A DNA stretch of 64,000 nt from an uncultured Eubacteriales bacterium (GTDB lineage Bacteria; Bacillota; Clostridia; Christensenellales; Borkfalkiaceae): the NCBI GenBank assembly GCA_905209085.1, contig CAJLRM010000004.1, forward strand, positions 186,001 to 250,000. The letters run 5' to 3'. The first letter of the stretch is position 1; each line of letters begins with the position of its first letter. The notes beneath the pieces are model-generated. The model worked only from the letters and a program-made list of their open reading frames with translations. It was not told where the DNA came from and ran no database searches. This document shows, one piece after another, positions 43,303 to 51,995 of the stretch. A program made the position numbers and the translations under genes.

Positions 43303-44196
43303 ATGCGCGTCTTGGTCGTGTGCGGACCCACTGCTTCGGGAAAGACCGCCTTAGCTGTCGAGTGCGCAAAGGCGCTGCATACGGAGATTGTTTCCGCGGA
43401 TTCCCTGCTCGTCTATAAAGGGCTGAATATCGGCACCGCCAAGCCGACCGAAGAGGAAAAGGGCGGGATTGTTCATCATCTCATCGACGTCGCGGAACCT
43501 ACGCAAAAATTTTCCGTCAGCGATTATGAGTCTTTGGCTCTGCCGATCGTCGAAAACTTATTAAAAAAAGGCAGGACGCCGATCATTTGCGGCGGAACGG
43601 GATTTTATATCAATGCTCTCCTCTATAAGAGTCAATTCGGCAATGCGGGAGCGGACGAAACTATCCGCCATATGTACGAGGATCTTTTAAAGGAACGCGG
43701 CGCGGCATATTTACACGAGCTGTTGAAGCAAAAAGATCCCGAAAGCGCGGAGATCCTGCATCCAAACGACACAAAACGGGTCATACGCGCTCTGGAAATT
43801 TTCGACGTGACGGGAAGGAAAAAATCGGAGCAGCGAGATAAGCCCGTTCCGCGCTTCGATTTTTGCAGCGTTTCCGTCGATTTTCCTCGGGAAACTCTCT
43901 ACGGACGCATCGATCTGCGCGTCGAAAAAATGTTCCTCGAAGGATTGAAGGAAGAGGTGAAAAATCTTGTGGCGCAGGGCGTCACGGAAGATATGCAGTG
44001 TATGCAGGGGATCGGCTATAAAGAAGTTGCGGAAGGAATGAAAGACGGACTTTGCGACGAGGAGATAAAGGAAGCCGTCAAAAAGAATACCCGCAATTAT
44101 GCGAAAAGACAGCTCACCTTTTTCAAACGTATGCAGAATCATACCTTCCTTCCCCCCGATCGGGCGACGGCGAAAGAGGTTTTGAAACTATTATAA
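43303..44196 (+). CDS. miaA: tRNA dimethylallyltransferase
   Basis: Adds a dimethylallyl group to A37 of tRNAs reading UNN codons, the substrate for MiaB; 297 residues. P-loop VVCGPTASGKTALAVECAK at the N-terminus, then SADSLLVYKGLNIGTAKPT, which contains the catalytic Asp and the usual DS-x-Q/V-x-Y motif, HHLIDV, and GGTGFYINALLY. The zinc-free insertion domain and the C-terminal KKNTRNYAKRQLTFFKRM are typical. A 38-bp palindromic repeat begins one base after the stop codon. No hfq gene follows, in contrast to Bacillus. Confidence 0.96.
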   Translation: MRVLVVCGPTASGKTALAVECAKALHTEIVSADSLLVYKGLNIGTAKPTEEEKGGIVHHLIDVAEPTQKFSVSDYESLALPIVENLLKKGRTPIICGGTGFYINALLYKSQFGNAGADETIRHMYEDLLKERGAAYLHELLKQKDPESAEILHPNDTKRVIRALEIFDVTGRKKSEQRDKPVPRFDFCSVSVDFPRETLYGRIDLRVEKMFLEGLKEEVKNLVAQGVTEDMQCMQGIGYKEVAEGMKDGLCDEEIKEAVKKNTRNYAKRQLTFFKRMQNHTFLPPDRATAKEVLKLL

Positions 44197-44197
44197 A

Positions 44198-44235
44198 ACT
44201 ATGTCAGACATATTATATGTGTCTGACATAATACT
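44198..44235 (+). repeat. 38-bp palindromic dispersed repeat, copy 1
   Basis: Left part ACTATGTCAGACATA and right part TGTCTGACATAATACT hold a perfect 10-bp inverted repeat (44201-44210 with 44220-44229). Aligns without gaps to the copies at 51849 (reverse) and 61353. It sits between miaA and the YnbB-type gene. Confidence 0.75.
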
Positions 44236-44265
44236 GTAAAATCAAAAACGGAGTTCAGATAAAAA

Positions 44266-45510
44266 ATGACGGCAGAAGAATTAATCGAGAAAAGCGAAGA
44301 AGAATTAAAAGAGAATTTCCGCAGGGCGGACAAAATCAGCGAGTACAATCAGGAAAAGGTGCTGAAAGCATTTCAAAAGCACGCGGTGGCTCTGAGGCAT
44401 TTCAATCCTTCGACGGGCTACGGCTACGGCGATGAGGGACGTTTCGTTCTGGGCGACGTTTTCGCTTCGTCTTTGGGCGCGGAAGCGGGCATCGTTTCCC
44501 CCGCGATGCTTTCGGGAACGCACGCGCTGACGGTTGCTTTGTTCGGTATCCTGCGTCCCGGGGAGTGTGTACTTGCCGTTTCGGGGATGCCTTACGATAC
44601 CATTCGCGGCGTAATTTTCGGGGAAGGGAACGGCTCTTTAAAGGATTTTGGCATCTCTTTCGAAAAGACGGAACTGACCGAGCAAGGAAAGTTCGACAAG
44701 CAAAAGATAAAAGAGGATCTCCTGCGCCTCGGGAAGAGCCTGAAAATGGTATACATTCAGCGCTCCCGCGGATACGAACTCCGCGACGCGTTTACGGCGG
44801 ACGAAATCGGAGAACTTTGTTCCTATGTACGTTCGCTCGGTTTTACGGGCTGCATATTCGTCGATAACTGCTACGGCGAATTTGTGGAGGAAAAGGAGCC
44901 GTGCGACGTGGGGGCGGATATTGCGGTAGGCTCGCTCATCAAAAATCCGGGGGGAGGTCTGGCGCCGACGGGCGGCTATATCGTCGGCGGGAAGGAATAT
45001 ATCGAACTGATAGGAAAGCGGCTCACGGCGCCGTCTATCGGCAACGAGGTCGGTTCCTATGCCTACGGCTATCGGCTTTTTTATCAGGGTCTTTTCATGG
45101 CGCCGCATACCGTCAATCAGGCGGTAAAGGGAAGCCTTTTGATCGGGAAATGTATGGAAACGCTCGGATATGAAAATTTCCCCGGATTGGATAAAACGCC
45201 TGCGGACATTACCCGCGCCATTCGTTTCGATACGTCGAAAGAGCTTTGCGATTTTATCCAGTCTGTGCAGGAAGCGTCGCCTATCGACAGTTTCGTGACT
45301 TTGGAGCCTTGGGATATGCCCGGCTACGACAGCAAGGTGATCATGGCTGCGGGATGTTTCGTCGAGGGCGCGTCTATCGAATTGTCCGCGGACGCGCCCG
45401 TCAAGGAGCCGTATACCGCTTATTTCCAAGGCGGACTCACTTATGAACATTGTAAATACGCCTTGAAAAAAATGCTGGAAAAGCTGCTGCCGGCGCGGGA
45501 AAGCTTATAA
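44266..45510 (+). CDS. Methionine gamma-lyase family protein (YnbB / 'aluminium resistance')
   Basis: PLP-dependent lyase-like protein, 414 residues, of the family often placed after miaA in Firmicutes (B. subtilis YnbB). Motifs: FNPSTGYGYGDEGR, MLSGTHALTVALFGILRPG, and the PLP Lys in AVGSLIKNPGGGLAPTGGYI near residue 226; VDNCYGEFVEEKEP contains the acidic PLP contact. SIGNEVGSYAYGYRLFYQGL and ASIELSADAPVKEPY are further signatures. The real substrate is not established for the family; the aluminium-resistance label comes from an old screen. Weak GGAG site upstream, and the repeat element lies in its 69-bp leader. Confidence 0.88.
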   Translation: MTAEELIEKSEEELKENFRRADKISEYNQEKVLKAFQKHAVALRHFNPSTGYGYGDEGRFVLGDVFASSLGAEAGIVSPAMLSGTHALTVALFGILRPGECVLAVSGMPYDTIRGVIFGEGNGSLKDFGISFEKTELTEQGKFDKQKIKEDLLRLGKSLKMVYIQRSRGYELRDAFTADEIGELCSYVRSLGFTGCIFVDNCYGEFVEEKEPCDVGADIAVGSLIKNPGGGLAPTGGYIVGGKEYIELIGKRLTAPSIGNEVGSYAYGYRLFYQGLFMAPHTVNQAVKGSLLIGKCMETLGYENFPGLDKTPADITRAIRFDTSKELCDFIQSVQEASPIDSFVTLEPWDMPGYDSKVIMAAGCFVEGASIELSADAPVKEPYTAYFQGGLTYEHCKYALKKMLEKLLPARESL

Positions 45511-45578
45511 TTCGGAAAGAAAAAAACGCCTGCCGTTTTTTAAGCGGAAAGGCAAGGCGGACAGCAAAGGAGAAATCG

Positions 45579-46202
45579 ATGTCGAAAAACGTTTTGTTGG
45601 CGGCGCCCTGGCAGATTGCGCTTATTGCGATGCTCGTGATTATAGCCGCCGGTTTTTTATTGGCTTGGGCGGGAACGAGATATATTCGTAAATTGGTGCG
45701 AAGCGCAAAAGAGGATATTGCCGAAGAAAATTACTTTTTAGCCGAAGCAAAGTTCGAAAAGTTGAAAAATCGGTCGTTCGGGGAGTCGAAGCTCAGCGCC
45801 GAATACTATCTCGCCTATACTTACCTTGCGGCGGAGGAATATGAAAAGTTTTTCGCTTCCGTGGAGAGTATGCGTACCTATCGCGGCAAGGTGACGAAGG
45901 TATACCGTACCGATTGCGTCTATCTTCTCTTGATCGCCCATTTGATGCTCCGCGATAAAAAAGGAGCGGAAAAAGCGTATGCGGTCTTTTGCAACGCGCT
46001 GCGCAGCGAAAGCGGCTATGACAAAAAATTCGGCATATACGAAAAGTTTTTTGCGGCGGCGCTCGCTTATATCGGAGAATCCAAAGAGGGAAGAACGGAA
46101 GAAAATGCGGCGATTATCCGCAGGTTTCAGAAAGACGGCGAGGGAAGCGTTCTGATCGCCCGTCTTGCCCGCGAGCTCGTGGAAGGGATGCAAAAAAGAT
46201 GA
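45579..46202 (+). CDS. Membrane-anchored helical (TPR-like) protein, unknown function
   Basis: A 207-residue protein with one N-terminal membrane helix (IALIAMLVIIAAGFLLAW) and an all-helical cytoplasmic part. Residues 45-150 show helix pairs like EDIAEENYFLAEAKFEKLKN and AYTYLAAEEYEKFFASVESM, suggestive of degenerate TPR repeats. Not recognised as a named family. Ribosome site AAAGGAG. Its stop overlaps the start of the GNAT gene by 4 bp, so they are translationally coupled. Confidence 0.75.
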   Translation: MSKNVLLAAPWQIALIAMLVIIAAGFLLAWAGTRYIRKLVRSAKEDIAEENYFLAEAKFEKLKNRSFGESKLSAEYYLAYTYLAAEEYEKFFASVESMRTYRGKVTKVYRTDCVYLLLIAHLMLRDKKGAEKAYAVFCNALRSESGYDKKFGIYEKFFAAALAYIGESKEGRTEENAAIIRRFQKDGEGSVLIARLARELVEGMQKR

Positions 46203-46747
46203 ACTCGACGAAAGGCGCGGGAAAAAGAGGGAAAAGGGTAGGGAACGTGGAAGAAAAAAACGCGAAAACCGTTATAAGACTCCGACGGGCGCAAGAAAAA
46301 GACATCAAAGGAATCGGCAGATTATTGTTGCAGGTAAACGCCTTGCATCATGAAGGCAGAGCGGACTTATTCAAGGCGGGCGCGAGGAAATATTCCGACA
46401 CACAGCTTAAAGAGATCCTGAAAGAGGAAAAGACTCCGGTTTTTGTCGCCGTAAACGACATTGGCGAAGTGGAGGGATATGCGTTCTGTATTTTTCAAAG
46501 TCATCCCGACGACAGCATCCTCACGGATATCAAAACCCTATATATCGACGATTTGTGCGTGGACGAAAATACTCGGGGAAAAGGGATCGGCGCGCGGTTG
46601 TTTTCCTTCGTTTCCGATTTTGCCCGTGAAAGGGGCTGTTATAATCTGACGCTGAATGTTTGGAGCTGCAATCCCGCGGCTTTGCGCTTTTATGAAAGAT
46701 GCGGATTGAAGCCGCAAAAAATCGGGTTGGAAAAAATTTTTAAGTGA
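46199..46747 (+). CDS. GNAT family N-acetyltransferase
   Basis: Predicted acetyl-CoA-dependent acetyltransferase, 182 residues. The core begins at VIRLRRAQEKDIKGIGRLLL; the acetyl-CoA loop is LCVDENTRGKGIGARLFSFV near residue 120-139, and NVWSCNPAALRFYERCGLKP is the usual end of the fold. The first 20 residues (TKGAGKRGKRVGNVEEKN) are basic and may not be translated if a later GTG is used; the ATGA overlap with the preceding gene supports the start given. Substrate unknown; RimI-like or small-molecule activity are both possible. Confidence 0.85.
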   Translation: MNSTKGAGKRGKRVGNVEEKNAKTVIRLRRAQEKDIKGIGRLLLQVNALHHEGRADLFKAGARKYSDTQLKEILKEEKTPVFVAVNDIGEVEGYAFCIFQSHPDDSILTDIKTLYIDDLCVDENTRGKGIGARLFSFVSDFARERGCYNLTLNVWSCNPAALRFYERCGLKPQKIGLEKIFK

Positions 46748-46765
46748 GCTTTATAAAAGAATAAT

Positions 46766-46799
46766 AAAAAAAGACGATTCCTTTCAGAATCGTCTTTTT
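46766..46799. terminator. Bidirectional terminator between GNAT and groEL genes
   Basis: AAAAAGACGATTC and GAATCGTCTTTTT form a perfect 13-bp stem with a CTTTCA loop; T-runs on both strands serve the convergent genes. Confidence 0.9.
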
Positions 46800-46813
46800 C
46801 GTAAACTCTGTTA

Positions 46814-48442
46814 TCAATACATACCGCCCATATCGCCGCCTGCGGGAGCCGCGGGAGCGGGAGGGGTGGGAATATCTGTCACGATGCTTTCGGTCGTGAG
46901 CAGAGTCGCCGCCACGGAAGCCGCGTTTTGAAGTACGGAACGGGTGACTTTCGTCGGGTCGATAATGCCGCTTTCCACCATGTCGCAGTATTTGTTGTTG
47001 AGCGCGTCGTAGCCGTAGTTGGCTTTCTTGGAGGAGAGGACTTTGTCTACGATGACGGAGCCGTCCATCCCTGCGTTCGCGGCGATTTGTCTGATCGGTT
47101 CTTCCAAAGCTTTCAAAATGATCGCAGCGCCCGTCTTTTCGTCGCCGTCCAAAGTAGCCACCAGCTTCTTGACCGCGGGAATTGCGGAGAGGAGTGCGCT
47201 GCCGCCTCCGGGAACGTAGCCTTCTTCCACGGCTGCTCTCGTCGCCGCAAGGGCGTCGTCGATGCGGAGTTTCTTTTCCTTCATTTCCACTTCGGTCGCC
47301 GCGCCGACGCTGATGACGGCTACGCCGCCCGCCAGTTTGGCGAGTCTTTCCTGCAATTTTTCTCTGTCGTAGTCGGATTTTGTTTCCGCGATCTGCGCTT
47401 TGATGGAGGCGACTCTCGCCTTAATGTCTTCCGCATTGCCCGCGCCGTTGATGATCGTGGTATTTTCTTTGTCCACCTTGACGGTAGCGGCTCTGCCGAG
47501 CATATCCGTCGTAACGTCTTTAAATTCGACGCCGAGGTCGGAGGAAATGACTTGTCCGCCCGTCAGTACGGCGATATCCTGCAACATTTCTTTTCTTCTG
47601 TCGCCGAAGCCGGGGGCTTTGACCGCCACGGAATTGAATACGCCTTTGAGCTTATTGACGATAAGAGCGGCAAGCGCGTCGCCTTCCACGTCTTCGGCAA
47701 TAATCAAAAGTCTGGCGCCCTGCTGAGCGAGCGGCTCGATTACGGGCAGAATCTCTTGAAGATTTGAGATTTTTTTGTCGGTGATGAGGATGTAGGGATT
47801 GTCGAGGACGGCTTCCATTTTGTCGGTATTCGTCACCATATAGGCGGAAGCATAGCCGCGGTCGAACTGCATACCTTCGACGGTATTGAGTTCGGTGTGC
47901 ATGGATTTGCCTTCTTCCACGGTGATGACGCCGTCTTTGCCGACGATTTCCATCGCTTTTGCGATGAGAGTACCCACTTCTTTGTCGCTGGCGGAAATGG
48001 AGGCAACCTGTTCGATCGCTTTCTGATTTTCCACGGATTTGGAAATGGTTTTAACGTAGCTTACCGTTTCGTCGACGGCTTTTTCGATTCCTTTCTTCAA
48101 AATGATGGGATTGGCGCCCGCCGCGAGGTTTTTAAGTCCCTCTCTGACGATGGCTTGCGCGAGAACGACCGCGGTGGTGGTGCCGTCGCCCGCGACGTCG
48201 TTGGTTTTGGTGGAAACTTCTTTGACGAGCTGGGCGCCCATATTTTCAAACGGGTCGTTGAGTTCGATTTCTTTGGCGATGGTCACGCCGTCGTTGGTGA
48301 TGAGGGGGGCGCCGAATTTTTTATCGAGAACCACGTTCCGACCCTTGGGACCGAGGGTGATTTTCACCGTGTCCGCCAAAACGTTTACGCCCGTTTCCAG
48401 TGCTTTTCTTGCTTCATCTCCGTATTTGATCTGTTTAGCCAT
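46814..48442 (-). CDS. groL: Chaperonin GroEL (Hsp60)
   Basis: Double-ring folding chaperonin subunit; 542 residues. N-terminal AKQIKYGDEARKALE, ATP-site KITLGPKGRNVVLD and AGDGTTTAVVLAQAI, and GFGDRRKEMLQDIA of the apical domain are invariant-type sequences. The tail is PTPPAPAAPAGGDMGGMY, the usual Gly-Met rich end that reaches into the ring cavity. It follows groES by 42 bp on the minus strand and shares its promoter. Confidence 0.98.
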   Translation of the reverse strand: MAKQIKYGDEARKALETGVNVLADTVKITLGPKGRNVVLDKKFGAPLITNDGVTIAKEIELNDPFENMGAQLVKEVSTKTNDVAGDGTTTAVVLAQAIVREGLKNLAAGANPIILKKGIEKAVDETVSYVKTISKSVENQKAIEQVASISASDKEVGTLIAKAMEIVGKDGVITVEEGKSMHTELNTVEGMQFDRGYASAYMVTNTDKMEAVLDNPYILITDKKISNLQEILPVIEPLAQQGARLLIIAEDVEGDALAALIVNKLKGVFNSVAVKAPGFGDRRKEMLQDIAVLTGGQVISSDLGVEFKDVTTDMLGRAATVKVDKENTTIINGAGNAEDIKARVASIKAQIAETKSDYDREKLQERLAKLAGGVAVISVGAATEVEMKEKKLRIDDALAATRAAVEEGYVPGGGSALLSAIPAVKKLVATLDGDEKTGAAIILKALEEPIRQIAANAGMDGSVIVDKVLSSKKANYGYDALNNKYCDMVESGIIDPTKVTRSVLQNAASVAATLLTTESIVTDIPTPPAPAAPAGGDMGGMY

Positions 48443-48484
48443 AATTCCTTATCTCCTTATGAATCCTATTGTTTTTAATCAAAA

Positions 48485-48772
48485 TCAGTCTTCGACGACG
48501 GCGAGAATGTCGCTCTGTTTGATGATGGTGAATTCTTTGCCGTCCACCTTGAACTCCGACCCCGCATACTTGGAGCAGAGCACCTTGTCGCCTACCTTTA
48601 CCTGCATCTGTACTTCTTTACCGTCGATGATGCCGCCGGGGCCGACTGCGGCGACGATACAGGTCTGGGGCTTTTCCTGTGCGGAAGAGGGAAGAAAGAA
48701 GCCGCTTTTGGTCTTTTCTTCGACGTCCACGCTTTCTACGACAACTTTGTCGAATAACGGTTTGATATTCAT
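48485..48772 (-). CDS. groS: Co-chaperonin GroES
   Basis: Heptameric lid of GroEL; 95 residues. The start is MNIKPLFDKVVVESVDVEEK at 48772, with GGAGG nine bases upstream. The mobile loop is EEKTKSGFFLPSSAQEKPQT and the C-terminus KEFTIIKQSDILAVVED. The longer open frame to 48844 crosses the promoter and is not used. No CIRCE dyad lies between the promoter and this gene. Confidence 0.97.
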   Translation of the reverse strand: MNIKPLFDKVVVESVDVEEKTKSGFFLPSSAQEKPQTCIVAAVGPGGIIDGKEVQMQVKVGDKVLCSKYAGSEFKVDGKEFTIIKQSDILAVVED

Positions 48773-48833
48773 AACAATGAAACCTCCGAATATTTTATTT
48801 TTCCCGAAAGGGAATGTAATTTTTACCGTTATT

Positions 48834-48861
48834 ATTATAAACACTTAAACGGTGAACTCAA
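48834..48861 (-). promoter_or_regulatory. groESL promoter
   Basis: On the minus strand TTGAGT (48861-48856) and TATAAT (48839-48834), spacer 16 bp. Downstream lies only a small TTCCC-GAAA-GGGAA hairpin near 48801-48814; the HrcA site TTAGCACTC-N9-GAGTGCTAA is absent. Confidence 0.7.
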
Positions 48862-48953
48862 ACAGGGAAAATGAAATATTATCCAAAAAATTTCTTTTTC
48901 CCGAAAAAGAGGAAGATTCTTTTTAGAGGATTGCGGATTTTTCTTCCAAAAGA

Positions 48954-48982
48954 TTGCATTTTGAAAAAAAGTGTGCTACAAT
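48954..48982 (+). promoter_or_regulatory. Promoter of the dCMP deaminase gene
   Basis: TTGCAT at 48954-48959 and extended -10 TGCTACAAT ending at 48982, 17-bp spacer. Divergent from the groESL promoter. Confidence 0.7.
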
Positions 48983-49012
48983 AAATCAAACTACGGAAGG
49001 AGAACCCTTTTT

Positions 49013-49498
49013 ATGGAAAAGGCGGATAAATGGGACAGGCGTTTCATGGAGCTGACGGAAACTGTGGCGGGCTGGTCGAGCTGCTTTCAGGAAAACCGTC
49101 ATGTCGGCGCGATCATCGTCAAGGACAAGCGGGTGATGACGACGGGCTACAACGGCGCGCCCGCCGGCGTGAAAAGCTGCGAGGAAAAAGGCGAATGTCT
49201 GCGCCGCAAACTGAATATTCCCAGCGGGACGAAACAGGAGATCTGTTTTGCCGTTCATGCCGAGCAAAACGCCATCATTCAGGCGGCGAAGTACGGAATC
49301 AACGTCAACGGCGCGACGCTCTACTGCACCCATCAGCCCTGCGTCATCTGCGCGAAAATGATCATAAACGCGGGAATTTCCCGCGTCGTATACAAAAACG
49401 GCTATCCCGACGACTTTTCTCTAAAACTCTTCGAGGAAGCGAACGTCAGAGTGGAAAAATATCGTTGCTGCGAAGCTGTCGAAGAAGAAACAAAATAA
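49013..49498 (+). CDS. Deoxycytidylate deaminase family protein (ComEB-like)
   Basis: Zinc enzyme expected to deaminate dCMP to dUMP for thymidylate synthesis; 161 residues. The zinc site is FAVHAEQNAIIQAAKYG (HAE) and YCTHQPCVICAKMIINAG (PCxxC). VGAIIVKDKRVMTTGYNGAP is the substrate-binding strand region, and an insertion around KSCEEKGECLRRK carries two extra Cys, as in ComEB-type enzymes with a second metal. The start follows GGAAGGAG; the frame upstream to 48971 lies in the promoter. The cyclophilin gene follows after 27 bp. Confidence 0.9.
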   Translation: MEKADKWDRRFMELTETVAGWSSCFQENRHVGAIIVKDKRVMTTGYNGAPAGVKSCEEKGECLRRKLNIPSGTKQEICFAVHAEQNAIIQAAKYGINVNGATLYCTHQPCVICAKMIINAGISRVVYKNGYPDDFSLKLFEEANVRVEKYRCCEAVEEETK

Positions 49499-49525
49499 GA
49501 AAATAAAAACAAGGAAGGATGGTTT

Positions 49526-50044
49526 ATGAATCCCATTGTAACTTTTGAAATGGAAAACGGCAAAACTTTCAAGGCGGAACTTTATCCCGATAAAGCGCCC
49601 AATACGGTCAAAAATTTTTTGTCCCTCGTAAAGAAGGGTTTTTATGACGGGCTTATCTTTCACCGCGTCATCGCGGGCTTTATGATCCAGGGCGGCGATC
49701 CCAAAGGCACGGGAACGGGCGGCCCCGGATATCACATTAAGGGCGAATTTGCGAACAACGGCTTTAAGACGAACGATATTTCCCATAAGCGCGGCGTCCT
49801 GTCGATGGCGCGGGCGCAGATGCCCGATTCCGCCGGCTCTCAATTCTTCGTCATGCACGCGGACGGGGAATTTCTCGACGGGGATTACGCCGCTTTCGGC
49901 GCCGTGATTGAGGGAATGGAAACGGTGGACGAAATCGCGGCCGCCAAAACGGATTGGAACGATCGTCCCCGCGAGGAACAAAAGATCAAAAAAGCGACGG
50001 CGGAAACGTTCGGCGCCGAATACGAAGAACCTGCAAAAGCGTAA
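49526..50044 (+). CDS. Peptidyl-prolyl cis-trans isomerase, cyclophilin type
   Basis: Cytoplasmic proline isomerase, 172 residues. N-terminus VTFEMENGKTFKAELYPDKA, core GLIFHRVIAGFMIQGGDPKG (catalytic Arg and Phe), then GTGGPGYHIKGEF and SAGSQFFVMHAD, all classic cyclophilin. There is no signal peptide. A GGAAGG site precedes the ATG. It is probably co-transcribed with the deaminase gene. The last 20 residues (ATAETFGAEYEEPAKA) are a variable tail. Confidence 0.95.
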   Translation: MNPIVTFEMENGKTFKAELYPDKAPNTVKNFLSLVKKGFYDGLIFHRVIAGFMIQGGDPKGTGTGGPGYHIKGEFANNGFKTNDISHKRGVLSMARAQMPDSAGSQFFVMHADGEFLDGDYAAFGAVIEGMETVDEIAAAKTDWNDRPREEQKIKKATAETFGAEYEEPAKA

Positions 50045-50220
50045 AGAACGCGTCCGCACGTTGTGTCGTTCGATTCCCGTACAGTAGACGTCGGCTTTGG
50101 AAGGTCGGGCTTCTGCCTCGGAAACGGAGAATGTCGATGGCGTATGCGAAGGTTTGGGCGTTATCTTTGAAATAAACGGACGATCTCTCAATAAAATAGA
50201 AAGAAACACGACGCTTTTTG

Positions 50221-50249
50221 TTGTGTTTTTTTTTGCAATCGGTTATAAT
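50221..50249 (+). promoter_or_regulatory. Promoter of purB
   Basis: TATAAT at 50244-50249 with TTGTGT 17 bp upstream (50221-50226); leader about 40 nt. Confidence 0.55.
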
Positions 50250-50295
50250 AAATCCGTATTTTAATTATAAAACATTTTACACTCGGAGAAAGGAC

Positions 50296-51732
50296 ATGAC
50301 GGATAATACTATTTACAATAATCCCTTGATCACAAGGTATGCAAGCAAAGAAATGCAGCGCGCCTTTTCCGACGAAAAGCGGTTTAAGCTCTGGCGAAAG
50401 CTTTGGATCGCTTTGGCGGAATCGGAAATGGAACTCGGACTGAATATCACGCCGGAGCAAGTGGCGGAGCTGAAAAGGTATGCGGACGATATCAATTACG
50501 ACCTGGCGGAACAATATGAAAAAGAGGTCCGTCACGACGTGATGGCGCACGTGAAGGCATACGGCGCGCAGGCGAAAAACGCCATGCCCATCATTCATCT
50601 CGGCGCAACGAGTTGTTTCGTCAATTGCAATGCCGAAGTGATCATGATCGACGACGCGCTCGGCATCGTTCTTAAAAAGCTCGTCAACGTCATGGATAAG
50701 CTGAAAAAGTTTGCTTTGAAGTATAAAGAGCTGCCCGCCTTGGGCTTTACGCATTTACAACCCGCTCAGCTCACGACGGTCGGCAAGCGTGCGACTCTTT
50801 GGCTGCAAGATCTCGAAATGGATTATCAAAATCTCAAACATCTTAAATCCTGCGTCAAGCTCCGCGGGGTGAAAGGTACCACGGGGACGCAGGCGAGTTT
50901 TTTGGAATTGTTTGACGGCGACGAAGAAAAGGTGAAGCTTCTCGAAAAGAAAGTCGTGGAAAAAATGGGATACGAAAAGGTCTACGGCGTGACGGGGCAG
51001 ACGTATCCGAGAAAATTCGACTACAACGCGCTTTGCGTCCTTTCGCAGATCGCCCAGAGCGCCTACAAATTTTCCAACGATATACGACTTCTTCAAAATA
51101 TGAAAGAGATCGAAGAGCCGTTTGAAAAGAATCAGATAGGCTCTTCCGCAATGGCGTACAAAAGGAATCCCATGCGCTGCGAGCGTATCGGCTCTTTGGC
51201 GAGGTATGTCGTTTCTCTGCCTTTAAACAGTGCGATTACCGCTTCTACGCAATGGTTCGAGAGAACTTTGGACGATTCTGCGAATCGGAGAATCGTCAAC
51301 GCACAAGCGTTTTTATCCGTCGATGCGATCCTCAATATCTATATGAACGTCGCGGAAAATCTTGTCGTTTACGATAAAGTCATTGCCAAGCATATCAAAG
51401 CGGAACTTCCCTTTATGGCAACCGAAAATATTATGATGGAATGCGTCAAAGCGGGCGGCAATCGGCAGGAATTGCACGAAAGAATCCGAGTTCTGTCGAT
51501 GGAAGCGGGGAAGAACGTCAAAATGGAAGGCGGCGACAATAATCTGATCGAGCTGATTGCAAAAGACGAAATGTTTAAACCCGTGTGGGATAAAATGGAC
51601 GAGATCCTCGATGCAAAAAAGTTTATAGGTCGGGCGCCTTCTCAAACGGAGGAATTTATTAAAAACGAAATCGATCCGATTCTCTTTGAAAATGCCGCCT
51701 TGCTCGGCGAGAAAGGCGATGTCCGTCTTTGA
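50296..51732 (+). CDS. purB: Adenylosuccinate lyase
   Basis: Cleaves SAICAR and adenylosuccinate in purine synthesis; 478 residues. Fumarase-superfamily signatures: HLGATSCFVNCNAEVIM, FTHLQPAQLTTVGKRATLW and the catalytic loop QIGSSAMAYKRNPMRCERIG near residue 290. The length and the N-terminus YNNPLITRYASKEMQRAFSD resemble the longer eukaryote-like/clostridial PurB branch. The start follows GGAGAAAGG. No other purine gene is near; it is isolated by a promoter and a terminator. Confidence 0.95.
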   Translation: MTDNTIYNNPLITRYASKEMQRAFSDEKRFKLWRKLWIALAESEMELGLNITPEQVAELKRYADDINYDLAEQYEKEVRHDVMAHVKAYGAQAKNAMPIIHLGATSCFVNCNAEVIMIDDALGIVLKKLVNVMDKLKKFALKYKELPALGFTHLQPAQLTTVGKRATLWLQDLEMDYQNLKHLKSCVKLRGVKGTTGTQASFLELFDGDEEKVKLLEKKVVEKMGYEKVYGVTGQTYPRKFDYNALCVLSQIAQSAYKFSNDIRLLQNMKEIEEPFEKNQIGSSAMAYKRNPMRCERIGSLARYVVSLPLNSAITASTQWFERTLDDSANRRIVNAQAFLSVDAILNIYMNVAENLVVYDKVIAKHIKAELPFMATENIMMECVKAGGNRQELHERIRVLSMEAGKNVKMEGGDNNLIELIAKDEMFKPVWDKMDEILDAKKFIGRAPSQTEEFIKNEIDPILFENAALLGEKGDVRL

Positions 51733-51816
51733 AAAATATTCAATTAAAGAGTAAGATTTCGATAAGAGAAATAAAAAAGCGCTTTGATTGGTAATAAAAA
51801 ATATTCTGCAAAACAT

Positions 51817-51848
51817 AAAAAAAGCCTGACCGTTTGGTCGGGCTTTTT
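51817..51848. terminator. Terminator between purB and the deacetylase gene
   Basis: AAAAAGCCTGACC and GGTCGGGCTTTTT form a 13-bp stem (one wobble) around GTTT; T-runs on both strands. Confidence 0.88.
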
Positions 51849-51886
51849 ACTATTATGTCAAACATAATAATTATGTCTAACATAGA
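51849..51886 (-). repeat. 38-bp palindromic dispersed repeat, copy 2 (reverse)
   Basis: On the minus strand it reads TCTATGTTAGACATA, four variable A/T bases and more, then TGTTTGACATAATAGT, aligning without gaps to the copies at 44198 and 61353. Lies between convergent genes, so it is not a promoter element of either. Confidence 0.75.
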
Positions 51887-51946
51887 TATTTTAAAATGTG
51901 TGAGATAGTAAATAAAGGGGAGCTGGAAAATGAAGGAGATTTAAAT

Positions 51947-51986
51947 ACTGTGCCTGACATTTTATTTTAATTATTTCAGACGTAGT
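51947..51986 (+). repeat. Degenerate fourth copy of the palindromic repeat
   Basis: ACTGTGCCTGACAT at the left matches 11 of 14 bases of the repeat start; the right end TTTCAGACGTAGT is a weaker match and the unit is 40 bp long. Together with copy 2 it brackets 60 bp that hold no credible gene. Confidence 0.4.
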
Positions 51987-51995
51987 ATTTAAGGG

